The notes: generated from the letters alone by a model not told the origin. DNA of 64,000 nucleotides from Cristatella mucedo (GCA_009760855.2 WPIO01000088.1:298501-362500), one strand, 5' to 3'. Positions 18,157 to 29,968 are shown, counted from the stretch's first letter. A program made the numbers and translations.

Positions 18157-18266
18157 ATACAATGTCAGAAGCAGAAAATAAATCAAAGTCTCCAAAAACT
18201 AAACAAGGCGTTCAGATTGTCACTTCATTGTAAATTTTTTTTAAATTTTCAAGTTATTGTAGGAAA

Positions 18267-19509
18267 ATGGCAACAACTACTGACACTACTGACACTACTG
18301 AGCCTAATCTAGCTACATCTGCTACTCTACTAAAATCCTACATAGATTATCTTTTTAAATCTAGAATGACTGCCTATGATGAACAATCACTTGACTCAGA
18401 TATCCCAGTAATGATTGATACATCAGTTAAAAAATTATGCCTAGGTGAGTGTGACATTGAAGCCCAAAAATTAGTTAGTTCTGACCTAGTGTAACATACA
18501 ATCTTGAATCAACAATTAGAACAAAAGTTGATGCACTTCTAGATACTCCTGGGGAATCTCTGGTTATACTACATGGATTGCCAGTCAACTACCAACACTA
18601 TAAACTCTAATATCAGGTGTATCAGGAGTTAAAACAGACATCTCAGGTATTGTTAAAGATGAACGCTATGCTATTCTACCGTCTCGACTTCTGCAACTCA
18701 CTGCTTACTGGCCTACCAGCATGTGCGATCAGGCGATTGCAGCTGGTGCAAAACTCTGCAGCTAGGCTTGTCTGTCGTGAGCGTCGCAGTTGCCACATTA
18801 CTCCACTTCTCGCCGACCTGCACTGGCTACCAGTCAAGCAACGGATTGACTTCAAGGTTTTGTCCCTCACTTTTAGGTCCCTTCATTCTATGGCTCCAGC
18901 CTATCTGTCAGATATACTACCCCATCAGGCTAAGCATCGTACCACCCGCTTTTCGGAATCCAACAGTCTAGAAATACCTCATACAAACCTTAAATCCTTT
19001 GGAGACATTTAGTTCATATGCTCCCAAAGCCTGGAACTCCCTCCCGACCTGCGTCAGAACATCCCCTGACCTGACCACATTTAAAAGGAACTTAAAAACA
19101 CACCTATTTAGGACAGCATGTAGTGGGTCCCTGTGATTCGTCCTTGATGTGCTTATGCGTGCTGACACTGTGCATGCTGCCACTAACCACATTTGCATGC
19201 TGACCCTGTGCATGTCACCCCTAACCATATTATTCATTTCGTTTGTTTTTTCAAGCATGATTTTACTTACCATTCAATGGCATTTCACTCTACAGCAAAT
19301 GTAAAGCGCCTAGAGAGAGATTAAGTTCTCTGAGGGCGCTTTATCAAGTGAATTATTATTATTATTATTATTATTACCTGATATATATCTGATGGAACAA
19401 GTGCTAGACAAAATGCAACAATTGCTGCTCTTGCTGGTACTTCAACTGCTACTACATCGACGTCTACTTTGACTGCTTCCACTTCCAATCCATCTACTAC
19501 TGGTCAGTA
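18267..19509 (+). pseudogene. Thr/Ser-rich viral protein split by a LINE
   Basis: The 5' part (MATTTDTTDTTEPNLATSA...) is read from 18267 and breaks near 18492 by a frameshift. The 3' part after the LINE (19378-19509) is Thr/Ser-rich (TSTATTSTSTLTASTS) and ends TTGQ-stop. The function is unknown. A LINE insert of about 0.7 kb at 18666-19374 separates the halves. Confidence 0.45.
18666..19374 (+). mobile_element. LINE family A 3' fragment
   Basis: Carries the end of the reverse-transcriptase protein (LLTGLPACAIRRLQLVQNSA and ITPLLADLHWLPVKQRIDFK). The family 3' UTR follows, and an (ATT)n tail at about 19353-19374. It is 5' truncated with several frame breaks. Confidence 0.9.
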
Positions 19510-19527
19510 AAATAAATTAATAATATA

Positions 19528-19799
19528 GAAACTGTTTCTATTGAAACAATATGCACTGATTGTCTAAATGAAGTCCAAGTTCAACAATACTCTAATTTTA
19601 AGATTTGCTCATTTCCAATGGGACGCATTGAAGATATTAGATGCTCATTGTTAGAAGCTTTAAGACTAGTTTTAGAATACAAAGCTTTAAGAATGAATCA
19701 TTGTGATCCAGATATTTCATGTATATTTACAAAAGTCAGAGATGTTTCTATCTTCTCAGAGTTTCTATAAGATTTAAAGATAGAAACAGTAATTGTTTA
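19528..19799 (+). pseudogene. Unrecognised viral reading frame
   Basis: An open + frame rich in Ile/Leu/Cys (ETICTDCLNEVQVQ..., CSFPMGRIEDIRCSLLEALR) with one internal TAA near 19770. It lies between the Thr/Ser-rich gene and the minus-strand fibre gene. No family is recognised. Confidence 0.35.
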
Positions 19800-19899
19800 A
19801 AGTTCGAAGCATACTCTAAAAAATAGAAACAACCAAACGAATTATGAAAGCATTAGATTCAGTACAGATTTGTAGTTTACCAAATAATTTATCCAAGAA

Positions 19900-22685
19900 T
19901 ACTTGGATTGGAGAGTTCTATGAAAATACAGTACTATTTAGATCTCTAAATTTTACTCCATCATTAAACCAATCTTAATAAAGTCTAAGCCATTTGGAGT
20001 TGTGAAACCTTGATAATCTAAAATAGGATAACTAATATTAAACATAATAGTTTTTTGCCCAACTTGCTTCTAAAACATTAAAGTTTAATATAGTATCAGT
20101 TAATAATAGCAAGTAATTATCTTATATAGCATGATACCTAATAAGAAGTAAATTAGAAGGTAAGAAATTTGGAGAAGAAACTCTGTAATAGTAAGTTCCA
20201 ACTATTGCATCACCTTCGTCAGATAAAATTTTCTAAAAATATCAGAACTTGTACTGTTACATTTTGGTAGTATATTCTAGTTCTATTATCATCTTTAAAT
20301 AAAAATGATTTTTGACTAATTTTTTTATTTCCAGCAGTATATTTAGTTTTATTATTAATATTAGTCAAAGCTACGCTATTATTACTAATATCTTTTATTT
20401 TTAATATTATCTTTGAGTAATTTGGTTTATTTATTCTAATAGATGAAAGCTTAGCTAATCCATAAACATTTAGATGATCTGAAAGATTGTTTATACTATT
20501 AACAATTAAACTACCATCTACTTTAAGTGCACCATTAATTATAGTATCATGATCAGATAAACGTCTTAAAAATGTTGAATAAGCTACAATATTTGAGTAA
20601 AACCCATCAGAAAAATATGTAACAATTAATCTTTAAGTTTAAATTTATATTCATAATCTCGTTGTTTCCTGTTCCAACTTTACTATCAAGATATTGTTTT
20701 GTTTTTATATCACATCCTACTCTTGGATTTGATACATTGACATATTTTTTTATGTTGGCAGATACATTTCCTCTTATAATTTGATAAGAATCGGTTCTTA
20801 GCTAATTACTATCAGCAAAAGTTTCACTAACAGTTTCCAGCGCATCTACAGCATTTCAAAGATTTGTTATTCTGTTTTAATCAAGATCAAGAGTTCCTTG
20901 CATATCTAAAAACTTTCTACTTAATATTTAACTTAATTTTATATAAACATTCACAATTAATTGTTTGTTAAATAAATCTGATCCTGATAAAAAAGCTGAA
21001 CTGGGTACTAGTTTATGATTACTATCTAACATATAACCACCGGATAATTGACCGTGCAATGGTATTAATGTAGATGTCAAAGGCATGATAACTTTTTTCC
21101 AACATCAGGAACATTATACGTTACTCCAACTACAAATATTCCTCTAGGAATTACATCCTCGCCTAAGCTATTTGTCCATTGTCCAGCAATTGTTGTTCCA
21201 TATACCACAGTATTTAAAGAACTATCCATTACTCCTTGAAATGTTACAGTATGTATATATTTCCATCACATACGTTATTTAAATACTTAAGATTTACTCC
21301 ATCATTCGGATTAACAGGGTAATTTTTTATAATAATAGTATTACCACCCATATCTAGAGAACCATTGACAGTTCCTCTATTTATTTTACAAAATTTTTAT
21401 CTGTGTAAGCTTTGTTTGGAACATCATCGTCTGAGTATGGCGGATTACTAACGCTAATCAATCCATTTAAAGTTAATGTTCCATTAATAGTTCCACCAGT
21501 CAATGGTAGTTCAGTGTCTGCACAATTTTTTGTAGCAGCATCACTAGGATTGATAGGATTTGCAAGATCCACGAAAGTAGTTATTCATATAAACCAAACA
21601 AAAGTTATTCATATCGATGTCACCATCAGAAGTAGTTCCTATTAAAACTTTTGTAACAAAACTTGTATCTGTATACTTTCTATTTACTGCATCACCAGAA
21701 TCAACAAGATCTCCAAGATTGCTATTAAATTTTGATTCATATTCAGTGAGCCAGGAAGTATGCCACCACTTCTACGAATATAATTTTTTGCTTGATTTCC
21801 TTTCCTACGATAACCTAGTGACATTTTTTATACTATAATAACAAGAAAATCAACATTAGAAACAGAACTATTTACTGAGAAATTGTTAATAACATAGCTG
21901 CATGATCCATCAATATTTATTACTAAAACTAAAGTTCTAGATACACCAAACGTATTATCACTTGTTAAATCTAAAAATGCACCTATTTTATCTGTTGCCC
22001 AGAGTTTACTAGATAATATACCAAAATTATTTACTGCACCAGGTACAAAAGATTTCAGTGGTGTTCCATAACCTATCTTACTTCCAGCTTGTTTAATGAT
22101 TAGTATATCACTAGGTGTCAATTGTAATGTAAAACTTTCAGTTCCTGTATTATTTACATTAATATTTAAGCCTAAACTGCTTGATGGTAGTATGTTTGGA
22201 AAACTAGTAAATCGTAAATATCTAAAATAGCATTGTTGTTTATAGTTATCAACTGTTTGCTTACTTAATAATCCTGAATCTTTCAAAGTAGTAATTCTGT
22301 TTAATCCTAAGTCAAGATTAGTATTTGAGTTGCCATTGAAAACTTGCGTCACACTTTTTAGCAAACCATAGTCTATAACTTTGTAAGGCCTAGAATCTTG
22401 GTATCCAGTTCCTGATATACCAAGAACATTTGCACAATTCGATTGAGATGAAAGTACTCCACTATTCTTTGGAAGTAAGTTGGAATAATTAACAATTGAA
22501 GCCATTTCTCCTGAAAAATTATTGACTGCATTACCACTAAAATCTGAACCAAGAGCATAATCTAATCTTATTGCATCAGAATCATTCTGTGGATAAGCTA
22601 AATTAGTTACTTTTTGACCATTGCAATCCAAATCTGTAAACAGTTTGCCATTAATCTTAGGTATAATTTTCGTTGTATAATATAT
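19900..22685 (-). pseudogene. Fibre-like protein with phage tail-fibre type repeats, broken
   Basis: Read from about 22685 down, the frame repeatedly shows the short repeat seen in phage tail fibres: LDCNGQKVTNLAYPQNDSDA near 22625, IMDLANPINPSDAATK near 21570, and TNL...NAVDALETV near 20860. Between the repeats are beta-rich segments (INGTLTLNGLI, INGALKVDGSL). The 3' part continues to about 19.9 kb through several stops and shifts. The likely role is host-cell attachment, as a trimeric spike or fibre. It is on the strand opposite to the polymerase and capsid genes. A second gene with the same repeat is at 30860-31785 on the + strand. Confidence 0.65.
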
Positions 22686-23770
22686 ATGAAGAAAAGTTCA
22701 AGATTACATTTTATATAAAAAGGTGGTTCTATTGAAGAAGATATAAGATATGGAATAGATACAACTAAAGAAGTTACATCTGGAGCAACAACGGTAGCTG
22801 AAGTTGTGTCTAAAGCAGTTGCAAAATTTGCTCCAAAGATTGCAATGAGACTTAGCTTATATGCATAAAAAATATTGCAACAAATGTTCCAAAAGTTATA
22901 CAATCATTCAAAGTAATTGGAACTGTAGATAAAGCGCTTGGTGGATTTCTTTCAGGAAAAACAGGAGTTATGGACTTAAGTTTATTTATAAAAGAATTAT
23001 TTAATGATATTGCTTCTGGAAAATATGAAGACGTATAATGGAAGCCCATTGCAGATAAAAAGAAGACCTTTCGAAAATGGTTGCTTCTTTAGAAATTGGT
23101 TATCATATAAACGAGATATTACTTGAAGCAGAAAAATCTAATTCAGATTGGTATCTTAATCCAAGCAAGTTTCTAACATTTAGACATTTGGAGAGGAAGT
23201 ATCTTGGGATGCACCTCAATTAGATCCAATTGCTTGGAAAAATAATTTTCTTGAAGTTAGATCTGGAGGACTTTTGCCTGCTATTCCAGCAATAATAGCA
23301 AGTATAACAAGTATAACTGGTACACTTGGTCTTGCTGTAACTATTACTGAAACTGTTGCTAGTTTTATTCAGAAAATAGTTGACCTAACAATGTATACGG
23401 CAAGAGCACCACCTATGAATCGCACGAGGAAAGAGTTGGTGCTCTAAGTTTACAAAGTTCTAGACTAAGAAATGCAATTGTTGATTCAGGGAATATGATA
23501 GAATTACTTGATTGTGGAGTAGATATTGATCTATCAGAAAAAGCACAAAACTCAGAAGTGAATAATCGATTAAATTATTTGAAGAAAGGTAAGAAACTTG
23601 TTGAAGATTCTGGTGTATCTTACTCAGAAGAGTTAAAAAGAGATATAAAACCAGTAGAATCTTCTACTGTTGGTGGAAAGAAAACCAGTGATTATAAATC
23701 AGAATCAGCTATGCTATTAGCTAATTTTTTGGGCAAGGAAGAACTAAAGAGATACACAATGAAATGTTAA
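22686..23770 (+). pseudogene. Putative minor structural protein with hydrophobic segment, broken
   Basis: A + frame from the ATG at 22686 (MKKSSRLHF, then a stop) continues with changes of frame to TAA at 23768-23770. Visible parts are an Ala/Val/Thr-rich helix (GATTVAEVVSKAVAKFAPK), a membrane-like stretch near 23270-23370 (LLPAIPAIIASITSITGTLG), and a Lys-rich C-terminus (KKTSDYKSESAMLLANFLG). Its position before the penton genes suggests a minor capsid or membrane protein. No family is identified with certainty. Confidence 0.4.
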
Positions 23771-23847
23771 AATTAAGGGACGAGTTTAAGAAACGTTATA
23801 AAATAGAAATCTGTATATCTCGCTTGTATATTATCTTCTGTTAAGGA

Positions 23848-24173
23848 TTAATTAAAATTTAGTCTTGCAAATTGTAGATGCAATTTAATAGCTTCTATAT
23901 CTCTTGCTACAGCAGCATCTTTTGGATTATCAAAAAGAACTAACGACGGTATTTTTGTATCTATGCAAATATAGGATTCATATCTGTTTGATTTTTTATT
24001 AAAAGATACTCCAATAAAATTTGTTGTGTTATTTTCTGTATTCCTCTATTTCTTTGGTTCTCTGATCGAGTTGCTTCACGCAAATTATTAAAACTGTTGT
24101 TTAGCTTGTCGTTATCTTTATGATCCGTTTCGTGCAATGGAAATTCTTCTGTCATTACCAACCAAACTGCCAA
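23848..24173 (-). pseudogene. HNH endonuclease with AP2-like C-terminal domain (homing type), frameshifted
   Basis: On the minus strand: LAVWLVMTEEFPLHETDHKD, NNSFNNLREATRSENQRNRG (HNH core and the NLR...SENQ signature), then, after a shift near 24040, FDNPKDAAVARDIEAIKL and FARLNF to the stop at 23848. This domain order (HNH followed by an AP2-type DNA-binding domain) is typical of phage and large-virus homing endonucleases. The 5' end is unclear. It is probably a selfish gene carried by the element, not a structural gene. Confidence 0.7.
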
Positions 24174-24184
24174 ACTGGGTAAAT

Positions 24185-24438
24185 GTAAAAATACAAAAAG
24201 TTTTTGATTATATAACAGACTTTAAAATTAAAACTGGTAAAGGTTTGAAGTAATTCCATTAGTTGTAAACAATGATTCAGAAGTATTTGATAAAGTTGAA
24301 CTGTGGATACGTGAACTTGCTGCTCTAAATACAGGAGTAGTAAATTCGATTAGTGGTGCTGTAGATTACCTTGGGAAATCTAGAAAAGTACCAAAGTCAT
24401 ACATAGCAAGAATCAATAAATTTGTGTATGATATATAG
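24185..24438 (+). pseudogene. Short viral ORF upstream of the penton-like gene
   Basis: A + frame after a shift near 24255 (PLVVNNDSEVFDKVELWIRE, GAVDYLGKSRKVPKSYIARI) ends at TAG 24436-24438, three bases before the next ATG. No family is recognised; it may be a small capsid-associated protein. Confidence 0.35.
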
Positions 24439-24440
24439 AA

Positions 24441-25289
24441 ATGACAGAACTTTTAAAAATGTCTCGTGAGATATTGAAAAATCTTGAGGCTATTAGAAAA
24501 GATAATTCTGCAAGCAAAGATGGATATGTATTTAATATTACTGGAGCTACTAATCCTATTAGAGTACACATTGATAATCCTATTATGCTTAGAAATAAAA
24601 AAAAGTTTAATATATGTTTTAAAAAGTTTGTATGAACAAATTATATTAAAAATATGACCACTTCAAATAATACTTTCGTGTATAGAGTGGCAGGTGGTTC
24701 TGAGCAGACAGTAACAATTAGACCTGGAATTCACTCTACTATTTCTGATGATGTAAACATTGGGATTGCAGATTTGATAAACCATTCTGTTACTCAGTCT
24801 GGAGCTACTACTGATAAATTTGTATTAGGTATCGATGCTGCTAATTCTAACTCCTGGATTACTATGCCTGTTGGTTGGACATTTCTTGCTAGTAAATCTA
24901 GTATATCAAGTATACTTGGTTTCACTGGTTCTGCTTATACAACAGATCCAAAATTGTCAACACTTTATCCTAAAATTACTGACAAAGTATTTTGTACGCC
25001 AAACGCTAAAGTTATTTCAGAAAATGAAGTTTTTGTTTCAGATCTAAACTTAATACTTGTAAATTGTAACTGAGTTTCTAGTAGAACTAGTTATATAAAT
25101 GGTAAAGAAACACGAGTCCTAAGAAGTTTTGCTTACAATTTCTACCCTTGGAACAGTTGGTATATGAACCAAATACTCTTGAATATCATAATGATTCTAT
25201 TTCAGATATACTAGTTACTTTTAAAGATCGAAATTTAATTTAGATTTCGGTTCTCAACAGACAACATTTGTTATAGAAATTGCTACAAT
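24441..25289 (+). pseudogene. Penton-like protein 1, broken
   Basis: Starts MTELLKMSREILKNLEAIRK, with a stop at 24632, and continues at 24654 (MTTSNNTFVYRVAGGSEQTV) to 25073. A further frame carries YEPNTLEYHND and a C-terminal segment with TFKDRN and TTFVIEI near 25220-25285. The order (N-terminal anchor, beta-rich middle, final 'D.N...I.' beta strand) matches penton proteins of Polintons and adintoviruses, which form the capsid vertices. It sits upstream of a second protein with the same C-terminal pattern. Confidence 0.55.
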
Positions 25290-25300
25290 ATAATATAAGA

Positions 25301-26140
25301 ATGTCAATGAGATTAACAGGAACTACTAGTTCTGAAGCAAAAACATTAGTTCCACCTATTCTTCTTGGATCAGAGTCAGGTTTTAATAAAGTTCATTTAC
25401 GAGGAGTAGAGTTTACTTAGACAAACAGAGTAATATCAAATGTTACTACTGAAGTAAATGATTTGCTTTGGTTCAAAAAATCTTACAACATCAATGGAAA
25501 GTTCAATTGCAATTCCTGCAGGATATTATGATAGCAATGAAATTGTAGCTGCTCTTAATCTTGCTTTGGCTAGATCATGAGACATTTATGATTCTTCTGT
25601 TATAAAACTTAGCAGTGGAACAAGATTTAGTGTTGATACAGATGATAAAATAATAGCAACTGATTATGTTGCATTACTTGGAAGTAATGCATCTGGAGTT
25701 AGTCATTCAATTGGTTACACATTAGGATTCAAATCAAACCAACAGGGATCTTTTGATCCTTCAATGTTAGGAGGAACACTTTACGAAGCTATAGAAAAAG
25801 CTATGTATTTCTCTGATATTCACAAAGCTTGGAATAAAATGCAGTTGCCTGATAATTCTGGAGTAAAATGGATTAGTGTTAATTGTGATTTGGTTAATCT
25901 TAATATGAATTATGTAGAATTTAAAAAAGGATTTTTACAACGATCTTCATCCTTATATCTTATTGATATTGATTACATTAATCCAGGAGATAAAGTTGAT
26001 CTTCATATTTTTAACATTTTCTATTTACCGACACCTGGAGATATAGAAGGAATAAATAGTTTTAAAATTAGTCTGATCAAAATGGAAATCCTGTTAATAC
26101 TGTTTCAGACGTCATGGCTACATTAGAAATTTCAAAGTAA
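25301..26140 (+). pseudogene. Penton-like protein 2, broken
   Basis: Starts MSMRLTGTTSSEAKTLVPPI. The frame changes near 25480, after which IAIPAGYYDSNEIVAALNLA, YTLGFKSNQQGSFDPSM and YINPGDKVDLHIFNIFYLP are read. A last change near 26080 gives the ending ATLEISK-TAA at 26138. IPAGYY...LN and the terminal beta strand resemble penton/minor capsid proteins of Polintons. It is a tandem paralogue or partner of the preceding gene. Confidence 0.55.
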
Positions 26141-26195
26141 GAGATAGAGCAATGCGTAGCTAGGCCAGAATTTGTCATGGTAGAATAATAGGAGA

Positions 26196-27762
26196 AAAAT
26201 TCCATGGATCTGGTGCTCTGGAACGGGTCATGGCAGACCAGCTGAACTCATATATCGAAACCTCACACCTTGCTAGTAAGTTCCAGTCTGGCTTTTGAGC
26301 TAATCAGTCCACAGAGTCAGCATTGCTTCGGGTATACAACGACCTACTTAGGAATGCAGACATGGGTAGAGTGTCTCTACTTGTTTTGCTCGATCTTTCG
26401 GCAGCTTTTGATACCATCGATCACAAAGTTCTTCCAGAGCGCCTCTCATCTCGCCTGGGCATCACTGGCACTGCTCTGCAGTGGTTCAGGTCCAATCTCA
26501 GTGGGAGGCTCCAGAGTATTGATGTGAATGGACAAAGATCATCTGAAGTACCTCTGAAATATGGGGTACCTCAGGGCTCCGTGCTAGGTCCGGTTCTTTT
26601 CACGGTTTATACTCTCCCTATAGCTGATGTGATTGCCAAGCACAATTTAGGCTTCCACTTCTATGTGGATGGCACTCAGTTGTACCTTTGCTTTGATCCC
26701 TCCCAGCCTTCGAGCACCTCAAATTCTCTCAACTCACTAGCTGCATGCATTGATGACATCCGCACATGGATGGCAGCAAATTTTCTAAAACTAAACGATG
26801 ATAAAACTAACTTACTAGTTATGGGCAAACCCAGTGTGATTCAGAGATTGAAAAGGCTGACTCTCAAAATTGGCTCTACCAGCATATCTCCAGTTGAATC
26901 AGCTCGAAATCTAGGTGTCATATTCCAAAGCGACCTCTCGTTAGACGACCATATCAGCTCCACGGTCAAATCTGCCTATTTTCAGCTTCATAACATTGCT
27001 AAAATTCGGGCTTGTTTAGATAAGAATACCACGTATAAGTTGGTCCATGCATTCGTGACATCTCGTCTCGACTTCTGCAAATCACTGCTTACTGGCCTAC
27101 CAGCATGTGCAATCAGGCGATTGCAGCTGGTGCAAAACTGCGCAGCTAGGCTTGTCTGTCGTGAGCATCGCAGTTGCCACATTACACCACTTCTCGCCGA
27201 CCTGCACTGGCTACCAGTCAAGCAACGGATTGACTTCAAGGTTCTGTCGCTCACTTTTAGGTCACTTTCTTCTTTGGCTCCAGCCTATCTCTCCGATATA
27301 CTCCCCACCAAGCCAAGCATAGTACCACCTGCTTTTTGGAATCCAACAGTCTACAAACACCTGGTACAAACCTTAAATCCTTTGGAGACCGTGCATTTAG
27401 TTCGTAGGCTCCCAAAGCCTGGAACTCCCTCCCGACCTGCGTCAGAACATCCCCTGACCTGACCACATTTAAAGGGAACTTAAAAACACACCTATTTAGG
27501 ACAGCATGTAGTGGGTCTCTGTGATTCGTCCTTCATGTGTTGATGCGTGCTGACACTGTGCATGCTGCCACTAACTACATTTGCATGCTGACCCTGTGCA
27601 TGTCACCCCTAACCATGTTATTCATTGTGTTTGTTTTTCAAGCATGATTTTACTTACCATTCAATTGCATTTCTCTTTGCAGCAAATGTAAAGCGCCTAG
27701 AGAGAGATTAAGTTCTCTGAGGGCGCTTTATCAAGATTATTATTATTATGTATTATTATTAT
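26196..27762 (+). mobile_element. LINE family A, longest copy, with reverse-transcriptase domain
   Basis: Contains RT signatures LVLLDLSAAFDTIDHKVL, YGVPQGSVLGPVLFTVYTLP and the active-site box FYVDGTQLY, followed by the thumb and C-terminal region. The first 40 codons carry a stop (near 26298). The second Asp of the YxDD box is Gly, so the enzyme would be inactive. It ends with the family 3' UTR and an (ATT)n tail (27738-27762). It is a jockey-superfamily (CR1/L2/Rex-like) non-LTR element by RT motifs; the exact clade is not determined. The 5' half of the element (first ORF, endonuclease) is missing. Confidence 0.9.
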
Positions 27763-27771
27763 TGATCAAGA

Positions 27772-28033
27772 TATTGATGGAATTGTTTAAGCAGTACCAT
27801 TGTTAACCGGTCTAACAGGCCTTAGTATGAACATTGCTAATAAAGGAATTGAAATGCATCAAGCAAGAAAACCAATTGAATTACAAACTAAGAAAGAGAA
27901 AGTTGACCAAGAATATGCTAACAAACGTAGAGAACTAGATGATAAACTTGATGAAGAAAGAAGGAAAAAAGAACTCAAATATGAGCTAGAAAAACGCAAA
28001 AAGGAAGAAGATATAGAATGGAAAGATAAATGA
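27772..28033 (+). pseudogene. Highly charged coiled-coil viral protein, 5' part displaced by LINE
   Basis: After one TAA near 27790 the frame gives LLTGLTGLSMNIANKGIEMH and then a long Lys/Glu coiled coil to TGA at 28031. The start may lie before the LINE, at about 26152. It is followed directly by another charged protein. The function is unknown; it could be a scaffold or core protein. Confidence 0.4.
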
Positions 28034-28034
28034 G

Positions 28035-28289
28035 ATGGATATTGAAATTAAACGAGCTATGCTAGAAAAACTAAAACCAAAGAACAAAAAGAAACATAAA
28101 TCTAAAATAGAAGAAGAGGAAGTAGAAGATTATTCAGAAGTGCTTAAAGAAAATGATCCAAAAGCTTATAAAGAAATATACAGAGTTATTAAAGAGAAAT
28201 CTATTATTCCTGAACGAAGAAGACCTGACGGACATGGTGGATACATGAAAAAACTAAGAGCAGGTTTATATATTCAGAGTAGAAAATAG
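28035..28289 (+). CDS. Charged viral protein of unknown function (84 aa, intact)
   Basis: MDIEIKRAMLEKLKPKNKKK start, acidic middle, and a basic tail with RRRPDGHGGYMKK. It begins one base after the previous stop. It is intact and lies immediately upstream of the capsid gene, so a core or capsid-associated role is possible. No family is recognised. Confidence 0.45.
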   Translation: MDIEIKRAMLEKLKPKNKKKHKSKIEEEEVEDYSEVLKENDPKAYKEIYRVIKEKSIIPERRRPDGHGGYMKKLRAGLYIQSRK

Positions 28290-28318
28290 ATTTTTACTTT
28301 TATATATAGAGATAAGAA

Positions 28319-29968
28319 ATGGCTAGTGCTCCTATTGAATCAATACTTGAGTTAGGCGATCCAAGTTTTCCTAATTATAAAATTAAAGATTATCAATACA
28401 GAGAGTTCTACCAATCAAATGGAAATGAGACTGATAGTATTTCAAATTAACTAGTAACATTGATTGTTCCTGGTGAACAGCAAACTCTACTCTGCATTGT
28501 CCGATGCTTGTCTGTCCGATGCTTCCCTACTACTTGAAGGACAACTACAGGTTCAGACGGTTGCTAATGGTGCTTATGGTCCGCCTAATAGAAATCTTGC
28601 TGCTGGTTTTGTCAACAGTGCAGGTGCATGGTTGTTCAGTTCAATGAGAATTAGAGTTGGCGCAGAAGAAATCGAAAGCCTTTCATTGCAACAAGGACCT
28701 GGAACAGTTTCCATACTTATGGGTCTCCTAAATTATCCAAATGACTACAACCAAACATAAGGACCTGCAACTGGATGGAAAAAAAGATGAGGCAAGTTCA
28801 ATAGATGGTATGTGGATTGCTAATAACAATTACACTAGTCCTCCTGCATCTACAGCCGCTGCTAACAATAATGGTTTTGTATACAGAAGAGGACTTTCAA
28901 ATGTTGTAGCAGATAATCAAAGTACATTCAGTATATCACTTCCACTCTCAAGATTATCTGGATTCTGTGCAGATATGAACAAAATTCTTTATAATATTCC
29001 ATTTAGCACACTAGGTAAGGCGGTTGCTTTCACGACCTCAGTTCCGAGGTCGTGGATTTGATTCCTGCGGTGGGCGATTCTTTATCGCCACTGCAAGCGG
29101 TGGTGATAGCCGTAAAGGCTCTTCTGTCGCTATACAAAAAGAGGCTGCTTAATCAGCTAGGATTTTATTTTTATTTACATTTGAAATGACACGAGTTGCT
29201 GGATCTGACCTTGATGCTATAATGTTGTATCAGTATCATGTAGTGGTGTATCAGGATTAGTTTCCGATACAATCAATACATAACAAAGCAGAGGAGGAGC
29301 TATAGTAGCCAATGGCGATGGAGTTTGGAATGCATTTAAAATTGCAATGTCTAAAATGAGACTAATGGTTTCATGTATTACGCCTAAAAAAGTATTCAAA
29401 GAGCTCTGGCAGATATATCAAGTGAGAGATCAAAGAAAATAAACTCAACTACATAGTTAGACGTTATGAGAATATGACTTTAAATAATTTCAATCAAGGA
29501 TTAAAGTATACTAGAACATTTGTACATACTACTACTGATACAGTTAGATGGTTAATTGTAGCTGCACAGAACTATAGTAAATACAATGATCATACAGGAA
29601 ATCCATCTACATACAACCACTGTGATTTTAAAAATGTAACTGTATTTGCTAATGGTTCAAAACAATATCCATCTGTTGCTAGAAGTAGTTATCCAAAGGA
29701 TAGAAGATGCTCAACTGAATATTTAGACTTCACTGAGTTTAGAAAACAATTTCTTAGATTAAAGGAGATTACTGAACCAGTTGGTGCTACTTATCCTGAA
29801 CGGTTATCATTATATCCAATTCATGTTATTAATTTACAATGCAACGATGAACCTTTAAGAATTGCTTCTAAACTTGATGTAACTATTGAATTCAATTGTC
29901 AAATACCTGCAGCTGCTGCTGGTGCTGCTGCTACAACTATAATTGTTCATTACTTAACTAACTGTTAA
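28319..29968 (+). pseudogene. Major capsid protein (double jelly-roll type), broken by a SINE
   Basis: ATG at 28319 (MASAPIESILELGDPSFPNY). After a shift near 28480 come LLLEGQLQVQTVANG and GAWLFSSMRIRVGAEEIESL. After another near 28750 come DNQSTFSISLPLSRLSGFCA and MNKILYN. A SINE (29013-29182) interrupts here; the frame then resumes (GSDLDAIM) and, after more breaks, runs intact from about 29474 to TAA at 29966 (TTTDTVRWLIVAAQNYSKYN, then GATYPERLSLYPIHVINLQC). 'F...PL..L.GFC.D..KI.Y' is the characteristic segment of Polinton/adintovirus hexons. The block encodes the icosahedral shell protein in fossil form. Confidence 0.8.
29013..29182 (+). mobile_element. SINE family 1 inside the capsid gene
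   Basis: GGTAAGGCGGTTGCTTTCAC, the B-box-like GGATTTGATTCC, GGTGGTGATAGCCGTAAAGG, and AATCAGCTAGGATTTTATTT, plus an AT-rich tail. The extreme 5' end is missing. It is in the same orientation as the gene. Confidence 0.85.

Noticed and set aside
22940-22963. GGFLSGKT, which fits a Walker A pattern
   Set aside because: It is isolated, lacks a Walker B or FtsK/HerA context, and lies in a broken frame of a putative minor structural protein. It is likely chance.
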